Assembly: GCA_943842425.1 (NCBI GenBank)
Contig: CALTBR010000003.1
Span: forward strand, 744,001-808,000
Length of the DNA: 64,000 bases
DNA from: UBA974 sp002292405
GTDB taxonomy: Bacteria > Bacteroidota > Bacteroidia > Flavobacteriales_D > Sanyastnellaceae
Direction of reading: 5' to 3'
Shown: one piece after another, positions 25,756-35,220 of the stretch
Layout of the letters: every line of letters starts with the position of its first letter
Numbering within the stretch: position 1 is the first letter of the stretch
Notes under the pieces: generated by a model
What the model saw: the letters and a program-made list of their open reading frames with translations, nothing else
Databases searched by the model: none
What the model was told of the DNA's origin: nothing
Made by a program: the position numbers and the translations under genes

Positions 25756-27431
25756 TGCCTTTAAGACAAGAAAGTTCTTCAACTGATCACCTATGCGCTT
25801 CGGCCTTAGTCGCCACCTTGTCAAAAAAAGGACTCACTGATGTCGTCATCAGTCCTGGATCTAGAAATGCTCCGCTCACGATTGCTTTTACAGAAGATTC
25901 TTCTATAAAAACTCACATCGTAATCGATGAGAGGGCGGCCGCTCATGTGGCTCTCGGGCTAGCTTTGGAAACAGGAAATCCTGCTGCAGTAATTTGCACT
26001 TCAGGTACTGCAGCTATAAATCACGGGGCAGCCATAGCCGAAGCTTTCCATCAAAAATCGCCGTTAATAAGCATCACTGCAGACAGACCTTTGAGTAGTT
26101 TAAATAAAGGCCACGGTCAATCAATAGACCAAACAGAACTGTTTACAAAATTTACTTTAGAAGATTATAGCTTTAACGGAAGTGCTTCTGCTGTCAACGA
26201 AATTCGATTGGTTTCCTCAAAAGCAAGTGATATCTACGACAGGGCTTTAAAGGGCGGACCCGTTCATATCAATGTTCATTTAGAAGAGCCATTGTACGGT
26301 AAAGCAGATGCGCTTGAACTAGAGATTCCTTCTATTCAATCTAGCGAGCGAGTTCGTGGTTTTAATTTTCAAGAATTACCTGAAATATTTCAAGCTCACA
26401 CTAACCGTGCTTTAGTCATCGCTGGCCCCAGAATATTAGCTGATTGGACGGACCAAAATTTTGAATCTATTGCTGGAATTTCTGAGATTTTTTCTGGAAT
26501 TAAGGGGCAATCGTTCATTGCTTCCGGAGATACATTCATCGCTGGAGAAATGTGGAAGAAGGACTCTCAACTTGCCCCAAACTCAATCATCACGATAGGC
26601 AATCCCACTCTGAGTAAATCTCTAAGAAAATGGGTCACTGGGCTAAATATCCCACATATACATGTCGGTGATTCTAAGGGCACTGGCCATGATTCTTTCA
26701 ATACTCTTGAGAAATCAATTGATGCAGAACCTCTGGGGTGGCTAACCGAGTTTTCAAAAAATATCCAACAAGATAAAAACTACCTAGAAGCTTGGAAGGT
26801 AGAAAAGTCACGCCTTCAAAATATCCAGGACGATTTTTCAAGCACAACAAGTTGGAGCGACTTAGCAGCTTACAAAACAATCTTTCAGTCATTTCAAAAC
26901 TCACATAAATCCACATTGCATTTCGCAAACAGTACGTCTGCTAGGTATGCGCTACTATTTGATTTTAAGGACAACATTCGTTTCCATGCAAATAGAGGAG
27001 TAGCAGGTATTGACGGTTGCACTTCCACTGCAGTAGGTCATGCACTCTCTACAAGTGAGAGAGTAACACTTGTAACTGGAGATGTTGCTTTTTTATACGA
27101 CATAAATGGGCTTGCAACCGTTCAGGAATTGCCGGAAAACTTACGAATAATCGTAATAAATAACGGCGGTGGCGGGATTTTTAGATGGCTTGAAGGACCT
27201 GCTCAAGTGGGTTATCTAGAATCTCATTTTGAGACAAAACCTAAAACAAGCATAAAAGCTGCAGCTAGCTTCTGTGGCGTTGATTACTTTTGTGGTGTGG
27301 ATTCTGAAAGTACTCAACAAGGCTTTATCGATTTAGAGAAAAACAATGGAACAGCCATACTCGAAATCGCAACTAATCCTGAGTTAAGTTCTAAAATTTA
27401 CAAAGAGTTGTTAATGGCGTTAAGAGGTTAA
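25755..27431 (+). CDS. menD: SEPHCHC synthase (MenD)
   Basis: Thiamin-diphosphate enzyme that condenses isochorismate with 2-oxoglutarate to give 2-succinyl-5-enolpyruvyl-6-hydroxy-3-cyclohexene-1-carboxylate. The 558-residue product has VVISPGSRNAPLTIAF near residue 31, the catalytic-Glu region DERAAAHVALGLALETG, CTSGTAAINHGAAIAEAF, ITADRP and, in the C-terminal part, NRGVAGIDGCTSTAVGHAL with the ThDP motif GDVAFLYDINGL to NNGGGGIFRWL. Length and motif order are normal. It follows menF with a one-base overlap. Confidence 0.96.
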   Translation: MPLRQESSSTDHLCASALVATLSKKGLTDVVISPGSRNAPLTIAFTEDSSIKTHIVIDERAAAHVALGLALETGNPAAVICTSGTAAINHGAAIAEAFHQKSPLISITADRPLSSLNKGHGQSIDQTELFTKFTLEDYSFNGSASAVNEIRLVSSKASDIYDRALKGGPVHINVHLEEPLYGKADALELEIPSIQSSERVRGFNFQELPEIFQAHTNRALVIAGPRILADWTDQNFESIAGISEIFSGIKGQSFIASGDTFIAGEMWKKDSQLAPNSIITIGNPTLSKSLRKWVTGLNIPHIHVGDSKGTGHDSFNTLEKSIDAEPLGWLTEFSKNIQQDKNYLEAWKVEKSRLQNIQDDFSSTTSWSDLAAYKTIFQSFQNSHKSTLHFANSTSARYALLFDFKDNIRFHANRGVAGIDGCTSTAVGHALSTSERVTLVTGDVAFLYDINGLATVQELPENLRIIVINNGGGGIFRWLEGPAQVGYLESHFETKPKTSIKAAASFCGVDYFCGVDSESTQQGFIDLEKNNGTAILEIATNPELSSKIYKELLMALRG

Positions 27432-27452
27432 ACAAAGAGATTTAATAATTAT

Positions 27453-28274
27453 ATGAGCAGTTACAATTGGACTTCTATCAAAGAATATGAAGATATTCGC
27501 TTTGAATTCTTAGGGGGTATCGCAAAGATTACGATTTGCCGACCTAAGGTGTTAAACGCATTCCGACCTGAGACGAATAATGAGATGATCGATGCTATGG
27601 ACATAGCGCGTGAAAGAGCTGATGTTGGAGTGGTAGTCTTAACTGGTGAGGGTGATGTTGCTTTTTGCAGCGGCGGAGACCAAAACGTAAAAGGTGTCGG
27701 TGGCTACATCTCCAAAGACGGAGTCCCTAGACTGAACGTCCTCGATTTACAAAAACGTATCAGATCCCTGCCTAAACCTGTCATCGCTATGGTAAATGGC
27801 TACGCAATTGGAGGTGGACATGTTCTTCACGTTGTCTGTGATTTAACAATCGCTGCGGACCATGCGAAATTTGGTCAAACCGGACCAAAAGTGGGGAGCT
27901 TCGATGCTGGGTTTGGTTCTAGCTACTTAGCTGATATGGTAGGGCAAAAGAAGGCAAGGGAAATATGGTTCCTTTGTGAACAATACACCGCAGCCGAGGC
28001 AGAGAAAATGGGCATGGTAAATAAGGTCGTGACTCTCGCGGATTTAGAAAAAACGACTGTCGAGTGGTGTCGTACGATTATGAAGCGTTCTCCTCTTGCT
28101 ATTCGTATGATTAAGCGAGGGCTTAACGCAGAGCTTGACGGTCAACGTGGTTTAATGGACTTTGCCGGTGACGCGACCCTGATGTACTATCTCATGGAAG
28201 AGGCACAAGAAGGTAAAAATGCCTTTTTAGAAAAGCGCGATCCTAATTTCCAGCAATTCCCTAAATTCCCTTAA
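27453..28274 (+). CDS. menB: 1,4-dihydroxy-2-naphthoyl-CoA synthase
   Basis: Crotonase-fold enzyme closing the second ring of the naphthoquinone head group. 273 residues. Diagnostic segments are CSGGDQNVKGVGGY, VIAMVNGYAIGGGHVLHVVCDLTIAA (oxyanion hole), GQTGPKVGSFDAGFGSSYLADMVGQKKAREIWFLC and a C-terminal FLEKRDPNFQQFPKFP that matches MenB ends. Twenty-one bases separate it from menD. Confidence 0.97.
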   Translation: MSSYNWTSIKEYEDIRFEFLGGIAKITICRPKVLNAFRPETNNEMIDAMDIARERADVGVVVLTGEGDVAFCSGGDQNVKGVGGYISKDGVPRLNVLDLQKRIRSLPKPVIAMVNGYAIGGGHVLHVVCDLTIAADHAKFGQTGPKVGSFDAGFGSSYLADMVGQKKAREIWFLCEQYTAAEAEKMGMVNKVVTLADLEKTTVEWCRTIMKRSPLAIRMIKRGLNAELDGQRGLMDFAGDATLMYYLMEEAQEGKNAFLEKRDPNFQQFPKFP

Positions 28275-28295
28275 CCTTCCCTAAAGGAAAACAAT

Positions 28296-29234
28296 ATGGC
28301 ATCACTTAAAGCTTGGGTAAAAGCTGGAAGACCTAGGACTCTTCCTCTTGCGATTACGTGTGTGCTTATAGGAGCAGCAATCTCACTTTCTCCTTCTGAC
28401 TTCTCACTCGACAAACTTCCTGACGTTAAGTTTTACACTGTGTTAGGCCTAACTCTTCTTACGGTAATTTATCTACAAGTTCTTGCAAATTTCGCTAACG
28501 ATTATGGCGATTTCAAAAAAGGTACGGATGGACCAGATAGATCAGACCGTGCCATGGCTTCTGGGGAAATAACTGAAAAAGAAATGAAGAGGGCGCTTGT
28601 TGCCACTTCAATAAAAGCTTTTATTTTTGGGAGTACTACTGTGTGTTTTGCCTTAGATTTTGACCTGACTAAGTCAGCCATCACACTCGTCTTTATCACC
28701 CTCGGATGTAGCTCCATATATGCTGCAATACGATATACTATGGGAAGTGGGGCTTATGGTTATAAAGGCCTGGGAGATGTTGTCGTATTCATATTTTTTG
28801 GGTACATAGGCGTTTTAGGTGTTGCCTATCTCCTATCCGGAGGGTTGAATTTATACTGGCTTTTACCAGCCACCTTTTCAGGTCTTATGTCTGTTGCAGT
28901 TCTAAACCTTAACAATTTACGCGATCACGAAAACGATGCTAAATCTGGCAAGAATACAATCGTAGTAAAATTGGGGTTTAAAAACGCCAAACTTTATCAC
29001 GCTGCATTAATCTTGGTGAGTTGGGCCGCAATGCTGCCTTTTTTATACGGAATGAACGATCTACCTATATGGAAGGGTGGTATGTGGTATGTCTTAATCG
29101 CTCTTATTCAGCTCAAGCACTTGGTTTTTGTGATGAAGACTACGAAGCCAGAACGATTAGATCCAGAACTTAAGAAAGTCGCTCTAACAGCTTTTGTAGT
29201 CGCTCTTTTTATGTTCTTAACCGTTACAGCATAA
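28296..29234 (+). CDS. menA: 1,4-dihydroxy-2-naphthoate polyprenyltransferase
   Basis: Integral membrane UbiA-superfamily enzyme that attaches the polyprenyl tail to DHNA. 312 residues with about eight hydrophobic helices. The Asp-rich motifs are NFANDYGDFKKGTDGPDR near residue 65-82 and NNLRDHENDAKSGKNT near 208-223. It starts AWVKAGRPRTLPLAITCVLIG, typical of MenA. Only two bases separate it from the next gene. Confidence 0.96.
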   Translation: MASLKAWVKAGRPRTLPLAITCVLIGAAISLSPSDFSLDKLPDVKFYTVLGLTLLTVIYLQVLANFANDYGDFKKGTDGPDRSDRAMASGEITEKEMKRALVATSIKAFIFGSTTVCFALDFDLTKSAITLVFITLGCSSIYAAIRYTMGSGAYGYKGLGDVVVFIFFGYIGVLGVAYLLSGGLNLYWLLPATFSGLMSVAVLNLNNLRDHENDAKSGKNTIVVKLGFKNAKLYHAALILVSWAAMLPFLYGMNDLPIWKGGMWYVLIALIQLKHLVFVMKTTKPERLDPELKKVALTAFVVALFMFLTVTA

Positions 29235-29236
29235 CG

Positions 29237-31231
29237 ATGGCAACCATTGAATTCACATCACACCCGTTAGAATTCAAAAAGCCTGCGCGCACTTCTCGCG
29301 ATACATTAAAAAGTAAACCAAGCTTTTTTTTATCAATAGAAGATGACGGAGGTCGAAAAGGAACAGGAGAGTGCAGTTTAATTCCTGGCCTTAGCCTAGC
29401 GTCTGAAAAAGATGCAAGAGAAGCTTTAGAGCAACTGACGAAACTAAATACGTTACATCCAGAATCCATCCCTCATTCTTTACCTGCCGTAAAATTTGCA
29501 GTGGAAACCGCTTTAATAGATTTCAATCGTGAAGGCAAACCTAATTGGATAGAAGGCATCCCCGTGAATGGTTTGGTTTGGATGGATGATGCGGAAGGGA
29601 TGTTGAAGCAAGTGGACGTCTTAATTGAGAATGGATATAAAACCATAAAAATCAAAGTAGGCACCCTACCCTTCTATGAAGAATTAGAGCTACTCGAAGA
29701 AATTAGGCGCCGATGTCCCTCCAGTGACTTCACTTTAAGACTTGATGCAAACGGAGCCTTCAGCAAGCAATCGCCCGATGGACTCACAGCGCTTGAAAAA
29801 CTGCAAATCCTTTACAACGCTGGGCTAGACCTGCACAGTATAGAGCAACCCATTTCACCAGGTTTGATAGAAGAAATGGCGGAGCTTTGTGCCTCCTCAC
29901 CTGTTCCTATAGCTCTTGATGAAGAATTGATACAAGTCCGTTCTGAATCAGAGAAAAGAGCTCTGCTTGAGAAAATACGACCTGCATATTTAGTTTTAAA
30001 ACCTAGCCTTTTAGGTGGTTTCAAATCCTCGGAATCTTGGATCACCCTCGCTGAAAGTCTTTCAATTGGTTGGTGGACTACCTCCGCTTTAGAATCGAAC
30101 ATAGGGCTGGCAGAGATCGCTGCGTGGACATCTGAATTGTTAAAATCTAGGCCAAATTTAAAAAGCATGGCTCAAGGGTTGGGCACAGGAAGTCTCTACA
30201 AAAACAACATTGCATCTACTTTGATTATTTCTGATGGGAAACTCTTCTCCAGTCTCCTAAATTCAGAATTAAAATGGACACAAGAAATCTCAAAAGCGAT
30301 TGAAAATTGGTTTGCACATCCCAAGGCTCCCCTTTCATTCAAGACCTCCGGATCAAGTGGTCCACCTCGTGAAATAACTCACTCTCGGGATGCAGTAACA
30401 GCCAGTGCAAAAGAGACTTTAGAGTACTTCAACTTAAAACCAGGAGACAGAGTGGTACTTTCTTTACCTGTACATTTTATCGCTGGACATATGATGTTAG
30501 TGAGAGCAATAGTTGGAAGGTTAGCCTTGGAAATTGTCGAGCCTACGACAAAACCTGATTTTAAAACACCCGCTGATTTCATTGCCTTAACCCCAAACCA
30601 ATGCTACTCTCTACTACCTGATTTCCCTCCAGTTAAAAAGGTGCTTTTAGGAGGAGGCGTTGTTTCCATAGATCTAATTGAAAGATTACCTGAGGGGATT
30701 GAGTTTTATGAGGGATTCGGAATGACGGAGACAATCACTCATATTGCCATTAGAAAACTTCAACGTGAAAGTCCTAAAAGTCCATTTGAGGCTATGCCGG
30801 GAGTGCGCTTGAGTATTTCGAAAGACAGAGAACTTATTATTGATGCACCTTCGAGAGGGGTGACCGGTTTAGTTACAGATGACATTGTTGAACTGATAGA
30901 TTCAACGAGATTTGTTTGGCTTGGGCGTAAAAGTTCAATCATTAATTCAGGTGGAATTAAAGTGATGCCTGAAATTGTAGAGCAGAAAATTCGAGAGGTT
31001 GTTAAACCACTTGGCTGCGAGTATATGATAAAAGGTATACCCGATGAATCTTTTGGAGAGAAAGTAACCCTGCTTTTAGATACTCAGGAACTTACTGAGA
31101 AAATCGAACATGAACTTTTATTGGAGATTTCGCGACTGGAAAATTTATCAGCATATCACGCGCCTAGAAAAATTGTGTACGGAAAGGTTATAAGATCTAA
31201 TCGAGGTAAACTTAAAAGAAACGAAACATGA
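29237..31231 (+). CDS. menCE: fused o-succinylbenzoate synthase / o-succinylbenzoate-CoA ligase (MenC-MenE)
   Basis: One uninterrupted 664-codon frame carries two successive men enzymes. Residues 1 to about 330 are an enolase-superfamily MenC: IKIKVG (catalytic Lys pair), RLDANGAF, HSIEQP and ALDEEL metal ligands, and VLKPSLLGG. Residues about 340-664 are an ANL-superfamily ligase: the P-loop SFKTSGSSGPPREITHS near 365-380, YEGFGMTETITH, LVTDDIVEL, WLGRKSSIINSGGIKVMPE, and a C-terminal RGKLKRN with the adenylation Lys. All key residues of both halves are present, so both activities are expected. The ligase half is short, as in the compact Bacteroidota MenE. It overlaps rdgB as ATGA. Confidence 0.9.
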   Translation: MATIEFTSHPLEFKKPARTSRDTLKSKPSFFLSIEDDGGRKGTGECSLIPGLSLASEKDAREALEQLTKLNTLHPESIPHSLPAVKFAVETALIDFNREGKPNWIEGIPVNGLVWMDDAEGMLKQVDVLIENGYKTIKIKVGTLPFYEELELLEEIRRRCPSSDFTLRLDANGAFSKQSPDGLTALEKLQILYNAGLDLHSIEQPISPGLIEEMAELCASSPVPIALDEELIQVRSESEKRALLEKIRPAYLVLKPSLLGGFKSSESWITLAESLSIGWWTTSALESNIGLAEIAAWTSELLKSRPNLKSMAQGLGTGSLYKNNIASTLIISDGKLFSSLLNSELKWTQEISKAIENWFAHPKAPLSFKTSGSSGPPREITHSRDAVTASAKETLEYFNLKPGDRVVLSLPVHFIAGHMMLVRAIVGRLALEIVEPTTKPDFKTPADFIALTPNQCYSLLPDFPPVKKVLLGGGVVSIDLIERLPEGIEFYEGFGMTETITHIAIRKLQRESPKSPFEAMPGVRLSISKDRELIIDAPSRGVTGLVTDDIVELIDSTRFVWLGRKSSIINSGGIKVMPEIVEQKIREVVKPLGCEYMIKGIPDESFGEKVTLLLDTQELTEKIEHELLLEISRLENLSAYHAPRKIVYGKVIRSNRGKLKRNET

Positions 31232-31821
31232 AACCAGTCATTGTTTTTGCTACCGCAAATGAAAATAAAACTGCTGAGGTTCGAGAATTATTGAAAGATC
31301 TTTACGAAGTGAAGTCATTAATCGATATTGGATGCACCGAAGACATCCCTGAAACCACAAACACTTTGGAAGGTAACGCTAAGCAAAAGGCAGACTATGT
31401 AAAAGAAAAATACGGATATGATTGTTTTGCTGATGACACAGGTTTAGAAGTTGAAGCACTAGATGGCGCCCCCGGAGTTTTCACAGCTCGCTATGGCGGA
31501 CATGAGAAAGACGCGCAGCAGAATATGAATTACTTGATGAATGAGCTTGAAAAAGTTGGAGCTTTAGACCCCTCTGAACGAGGTGCTCGATTTAGAACTG
31601 CCATCCACCTCATTATAAATGGTAAGGAAGTTGGGTTAGAGGGGATTTGTAAAGGGCATATAGCTCCGCTGCAGTCAGGTACAGCTGGATTTGGATATGA
31701 TCCTGTCTTTATCCCAAATGGAGAAGATAGAACCTTTTCTGAAATGAGTGCAGAAGAAAAGAACTCTATGAGTCATAGGGGTAGTGCAATACGTTCGATG
31801 TTAGAATATTTAGGAGTGTAA
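31228..31821 (+). CDS. rdgB: XTP/dITP diphosphatase (HAM1/RdgB)
   Basis: Nucleotide-pool cleaner hydrolysing dITP, XTP and related non-canonical triphosphates. The 197-residue product has VFATANENKTAEVRELL at the start, TTNTLEGNAKQKADYV, the metal and base-binding segment FADDTGLEVEALDGAPGVFTARYGG, GTAGFGYDPVFIP and SHRGSAI near the end. Its start overlaps the menCE stop (ATGA), so it rides on the men operon. Confidence 0.95.
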   Translation: MKPVIVFATANENKTAEVRELLKDLYEVKSLIDIGCTEDIPETTNTLEGNAKQKADYVKEKYGYDCFADDTGLEVEALDGAPGVFTARYGGHEKDAQQNMNYLMNELEKVGALDPSERGARFRTAIHLIINGKEVGLEGICKGHIAPLQSGTAGFGYDPVFIPNGEDRTFSEMSAEEKNSMSHRGSAIRSMLEYLGV

Positions 31822-31858
31822 AAGTGCTGATTAACCAGGTTTAGCCCATATTTGCAAA

Positions 31859-32812
31859 ATGAATTATCTTGAATTCGAAGAGCCAATTAAAACCCTGCGT
31901 GAGCAGTTAATTCAGGCGAAAGATATTGAGTCAAAAAACGAGCTTGATATGACCACTACTATTGTGGAACTTGAAGATAAAATTGTTGAGGTAACTAAGG
32001 AAATTTACGGTAAACTTACTGCTTGGCAGCGTGTACTTGTAAGTCGCCATCCCGACAGGCCTTATGCTCTGGATTACATGATCGCCATTACTGACGGCGA
32101 GTTTATGGAACTTCACGGGGATAGAAACGTAAAGGACGACAAGGCTATGGTTGGGGGACTTGGGGAAATTAACGGCAGACCTATTATGCTTATAGGCCAA
32201 CAAAAAGGCATCAACACAAAAATGCGTCAATACCGCAACTTCGGCATGGCGAACCCTGAAGGATACAGAAAAGCTCTTAGACTAATGAAATTAGCTGAGA
32301 AATTCAACATCCCAGTTGTGACTTTAATCGACACTCCTGGAGCTTACCCTGGATTAGAAGCTGAGGAGAGAGGCCAGGGAGAAGCTATTGCAAGAAATCT
32401 AATGGAAATGACTCAGTTGAGAGTCCCTATTATCTGTATCATCATAGGCGAAGGTGCTTCCGGAGGTGCTTTAGGGATAGGGATTGGTGACAGGGTGATG
32501 ATGCTTGAAAACACTTGGTATAGTGTTATTTCACCTGAATCTTGTTCTTCAATCCTTTGGAAATCTTGGGATCACAAAAAAGAAGCTGCAGAAGCTTTAA
32601 AACTTACTGGAGAAGATATGCTTGGCAACAAACTGATCGACGGTATTATCCCCGAACCTCTTGGTGGTGCTCATAATAATCGAGAAGAAATGTATGCTAC
32701 TCTGAAAAATGAAATCACTGATTATTTAAAAAAGTTAATGCCAATGGATGCTGATAAACGCATCGATTCTCGAATACGCAAGTTTTCTAACATGGGAGTG
32801 GTGACTAGTTAA
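31859..32812 (+). CDS. accA: acetyl-CoA carboxylase carboxyltransferase subunit alpha
   Basis: Transfers the carboxyl group from biotin to acetyl-CoA, together with AccD. The 317-residue product has AWQRVLVSRHPDRPYALDYM, ELHGDRNVKDDKAMVGGLG, the RNFGMANPEGYRKALRLM block, TLIDTPGAYPGLEAEERGQGEAIARNL and GEGASGGALGIGIGDRV. Length matches the family. A near-consensus -7 element, CATATTTG at 31846-31853, ends five bases before the ATG, so the transcript may lack a leader. Confidence 0.97.
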   Translation: MNYLEFEEPIKTLREQLIQAKDIESKNELDMTTTIVELEDKIVEVTKEIYGKLTAWQRVLVSRHPDRPYALDYMIAITDGEFMELHGDRNVKDDKAMVGGLGEINGRPIMLIGQQKGINTKMRQYRNFGMANPEGYRKALRLMKLAEKFNIPVVTLIDTPGAYPGLEAEERGQGEAIARNLMEMTQLRVPIICIIIGEGASGGALGIGIGDRVMMLENTWYSVISPESCSSILWKSWDHKKEAAEALKLTGEDMLGNKLIDGIIPEPLGGAHNNREEMYATLKNEITDYLKKLMPMDADKRIDSRIRKFSNMGVVTS

Positions 32813-32873
32813 CATTTACAGTTCAAAAACACGCACCTTTTACCCTAATTTCGCCCTATATATTTTTAGATTC

Positions 32874-34589
32874 ATGAATCAAATTATTCGAATGCTACGT
32901 ACTCAAGCGTCTTTTGTAGCTGTTGCTACAGTGATTTTCCTCGCCGGCTGTGCTGGACTAGGATCAATGGAGAAGGCCATTGAAACACTCAATTTAAATG
33001 TAAATCCAGGAACCTTAATCCTTCGTGGCGATATCGTCGAAGTAGAGATTACAGGAAACTTCCCAGCGAAATACTTTGCTAAGAAAGTAAGGCTAGAAGC
33101 TACACCTGTCCTTGTTTGGGATGGTGGAGAAGCTGCATTTGCTACTGAAGGCTTCCAAGGTGAAGATGCAGCAGGAAACTACACTGTAGTTCCTTTCGAA
33201 GCTGGAAAAGCTTTCACTTACAATGCGAGCATTTCTTATGATGCTGCTATGGAAGATGCCTGTCACTTAGAACTTCGCTTGCGCGGACTCAAGGGAGATA
33301 AGGTTGTCGACTTTGAGCCATACATTATTTGCAAAGGTGTGATCACAACACCCCATCTCGTTCAGCCAGATGACAAGTTCGCAATTACTCCAGACCGCTT
33401 CCAGCGCACTATGTCTTATACATTAGGCAATGATCTAAACTACGATTACAACAGTTCTAAAGTAACTCGCACTGAGTTGCGTGCAGAAGGTTGGGGAGCC
33501 ATGAAAGAACTCTTCGCTTTAGCAGCTTCTGCTGACAGTGTTAATCTTTCAGGAACCACTATCGAGGCTTATGCTTCTCCAGAAGGAGAGATTACTCTTA
33601 ATGAAGACCTAGCTAATGATCGTGCAGAGTCTGCACATAAAGCCCTAAAGAGCGAGTTAAAGAGTAAGAAGATTGAAACTGCTGAAGGTTTTTACACGCT
33701 CATGGCGAAAGGAGAAGATTGGGATGGTTTCAAACGCCTCATGGTTGCTTCTAATATTGAAGACAAAAATCTCATTCTTCGCGTACTGGAGATGTACTCT
33801 GACAAGAGTAAGCGAGAACAAGAAATTCGCAACATAGCAAAAACTTATTCTGAGATTGAAGACCAAATCCTTCCTTCACTACGTCGCTCTTCTATTGCCA
33901 TGAACTACACTGTCGAAGGCTACACAGATGAAGAGTTAACTGCACTTGCGATGACTTCGCCTGCTACTCTTACAGTTGAGGAGTTATTATTTTCAGCTAC
34001 TTTGTTTCCCGATATTTCTGATAAATTAGCTGTGTACACAGCTTGCTCTGGTGCTTACAGCAATGATCACCGTGGTTACAACAACGCTGGTGTTTGTCTA
34101 ATGGAAATGGGACGAAGTAATCAAGCTGATGAAGCATTCAATGCTGCTCGCTCACTTTCACCTAACAACGCTGCAGTTCTCAACAACGTTGGAGCTATCG
34201 CTCGCCAAAAAGGTAAGACAGAAGAAGCTGCTGCTTTATTTGCAAAAGCTGGTTCTGGAGCTGAGGTAAACTATAACAAAGGTTTAGTTGCTATTACACA
34301 AGGAAACTACGGATCAGCTATTTCTAACATGAGCGGTTCTGCTTCAGCAAACCTAGCTCTAGCTAAACTATTGAATGGAGATGCTAACGGTGCTAAGACT
34401 ACACTTATGAATGCAGGGGATGACTCCGCAATATCGAGCTACCTACTCGCTATTTGCTGTGCTCGTTTAGACGATGCTGCAGGAGTTAAAGCAAACGTTA
34501 ATGCTGCTCTAACTAAAGATGGCACCCTCCGAGGGAAAGCTCAAACAGATCTTGAGTTCGCTAATTTCCGTACTGAGTTAGGACTGTAA
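32874..34589 (+). CDS. outer-membrane lipoprotein with OmpA-like and TPR segments
   Basis: 571 residues. A lipobox (FLAGC, C26) gives lipidation. Residues about 30-170 look beta-rich. Residues about 190-265 hold an OmpA-like segment: TTIEAYASPEGEITLNEDLANDRAESAHKAL. Residues about 400-520 are TPR helices (NNAGVCLMEMGRSNQADEAFNAARSLSPNNAAVLNNVGAIARQKG). C-terminal helices are Ala/Asn-rich. Codon use is strongly biased, as in highly expressed envelope proteins. I recall similar Bacteroidota proteins but no defined function. Attachment to peptidoglycan by the OmpA part and scaffolding by the TPRs is inference. It is monocistronic, with a strong terminator after it. Confidence 0.78.
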   Translation: MNQIIRMLRTQASFVAVATVIFLAGCAGLGSMEKAIETLNLNVNPGTLILRGDIVEVEITGNFPAKYFAKKVRLEATPVLVWDGGEAAFATEGFQGEDAAGNYTVVPFEAGKAFTYNASISYDAAMEDACHLELRLRGLKGDKVVDFEPYIICKGVITTPHLVQPDDKFAITPDRFQRTMSYTLGNDLNYDYNSSKVTRTELRAEGWGAMKELFALAASADSVNLSGTTIEAYASPEGEITLNEDLANDRAESAHKALKSELKSKKIETAEGFYTLMAKGEDWDGFKRLMVASNIEDKNLILRVLEMYSDKSKREQEIRNIAKTYSEIEDQILPSLRRSSIAMNYTVEGYTDEELTALAMTSPATLTVEELLFSATLFPDISDKLAVYTACSGAYSNDHRGYNNAGVCLMEMGRSNQADEAFNAARSLSPNNAAVLNNVGAIARQKGKTEEAAALFAKAGSGAEVNYNKGLVAITQGNYGSAISNMSGSASANLALAKLLNGDANGAKTTLMNAGDDSAISSYLLAICCARLDDAAGVKANVNAALTKDGTLRGKAQTDLEFANFRTELGL

Positions 34590-34638
34590 AGCATTCGAGC
34601 ATACGCTCGTAAAAAATATAGACAAGAAAATTGAAATT

Positions 34639-34668
34639 AGGATCTAGCTTCGGCTAGGTCCTTTTTTT
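34639..34668 (+). terminator. strong terminator after the TPR lipoprotein gene
   Basis: AGGATCTAGC (34639-34648) pairs with GCTAGGTCCT (34653-34662) with one G-T wobble. The loop is TTCG closed by C-G, an extra-stable tetraloop, and a run of seven T follows. A second small perfect hairpin, CGAGC-ATAC-GCTCG, lies at 34596-34609. Confidence 0.9.
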
Positions 34669-34696
34669 GATCAATGAAATCCATTTTCGACACCAA

Positions 34697-35194
34697 TCAC
34701 AGTCGCATCCCCTGGCTCGCATGCCAAAGAACGATACCTGCACATACACTTACGTTCATGCTATTCTTCACTCCGAGTTGTGGGATTTCAAGAAGGATAT
34801 TGGCTGAGTCACAGGTGGAGGATTTAACCCCACGGACTTCGTTTCCAAAAACAAGGGCCCATTTCTCTCCTTTTTTAGGTTTCCATTGTTCGAGAGATAT
34901 GCTTCTAGAATCCTGCTCGATGACTGCTATTTTATATCCTTCTGAACGTAAAACAGAAATCGCCTTATCTGCAGATGTGTGTCCACGCCACGGAATGTGA
35001 TCGCTCGCTCCTAAGGCCGTTTTGAGTATATCGCGATGGGGTGGATGGCAAGTAATCCCACACAATTCAACTCCAGAAATACAGAAAGCATCGCCCGTTC
35101 GAAAAAAGGAACCTACATTATTTCCACTTCTAATGTCCTCAAGAACGAAAACAACTGGAAGAAGGTCCTCGTTTGTGTAATCTTCCGGTTTCAC
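34697..35194 (-). CDS. SpoU/TrmH-family RNA 2'-O-methyltransferase
   Basis: 165 residues. SPOUT motifs are clear: motif 1 LEDIRSGNNVGSFFRTGDAF, motif 2 WALVFGNEVRGV and motif 3 IPQLGVKNSMNVSVCAGIVLW, which form the knotted SAM site. It lacks the N-terminal substrate-binding domain of RlmB and the long TrmH tail, so the RNA target (tRNA or rRNA) is not identifiable. The start is GTG, 26 bases after the sppA stop; the frame is open further upstream into sppA but without a better start codon. Confidence 0.88.
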   Translation of the reverse strand: MKPEDYTNEDLLPVVFVLEDIRSGNNVGSFFRTGDAFCISGVELCGITCHPPHRDILKTALGASDHIPWRGHTSADKAISVLRSEGYKIAVIEQDSRSISLEQWKPKKGEKWALVFGNEVRGVKSSTCDSANILLEIPQLGVKNSMNVSVCAGIVLWHASQGMRL

Positions 35195-35220
35195 TTTGAG
35201 ATGTATTAGTAAATCAAGAT

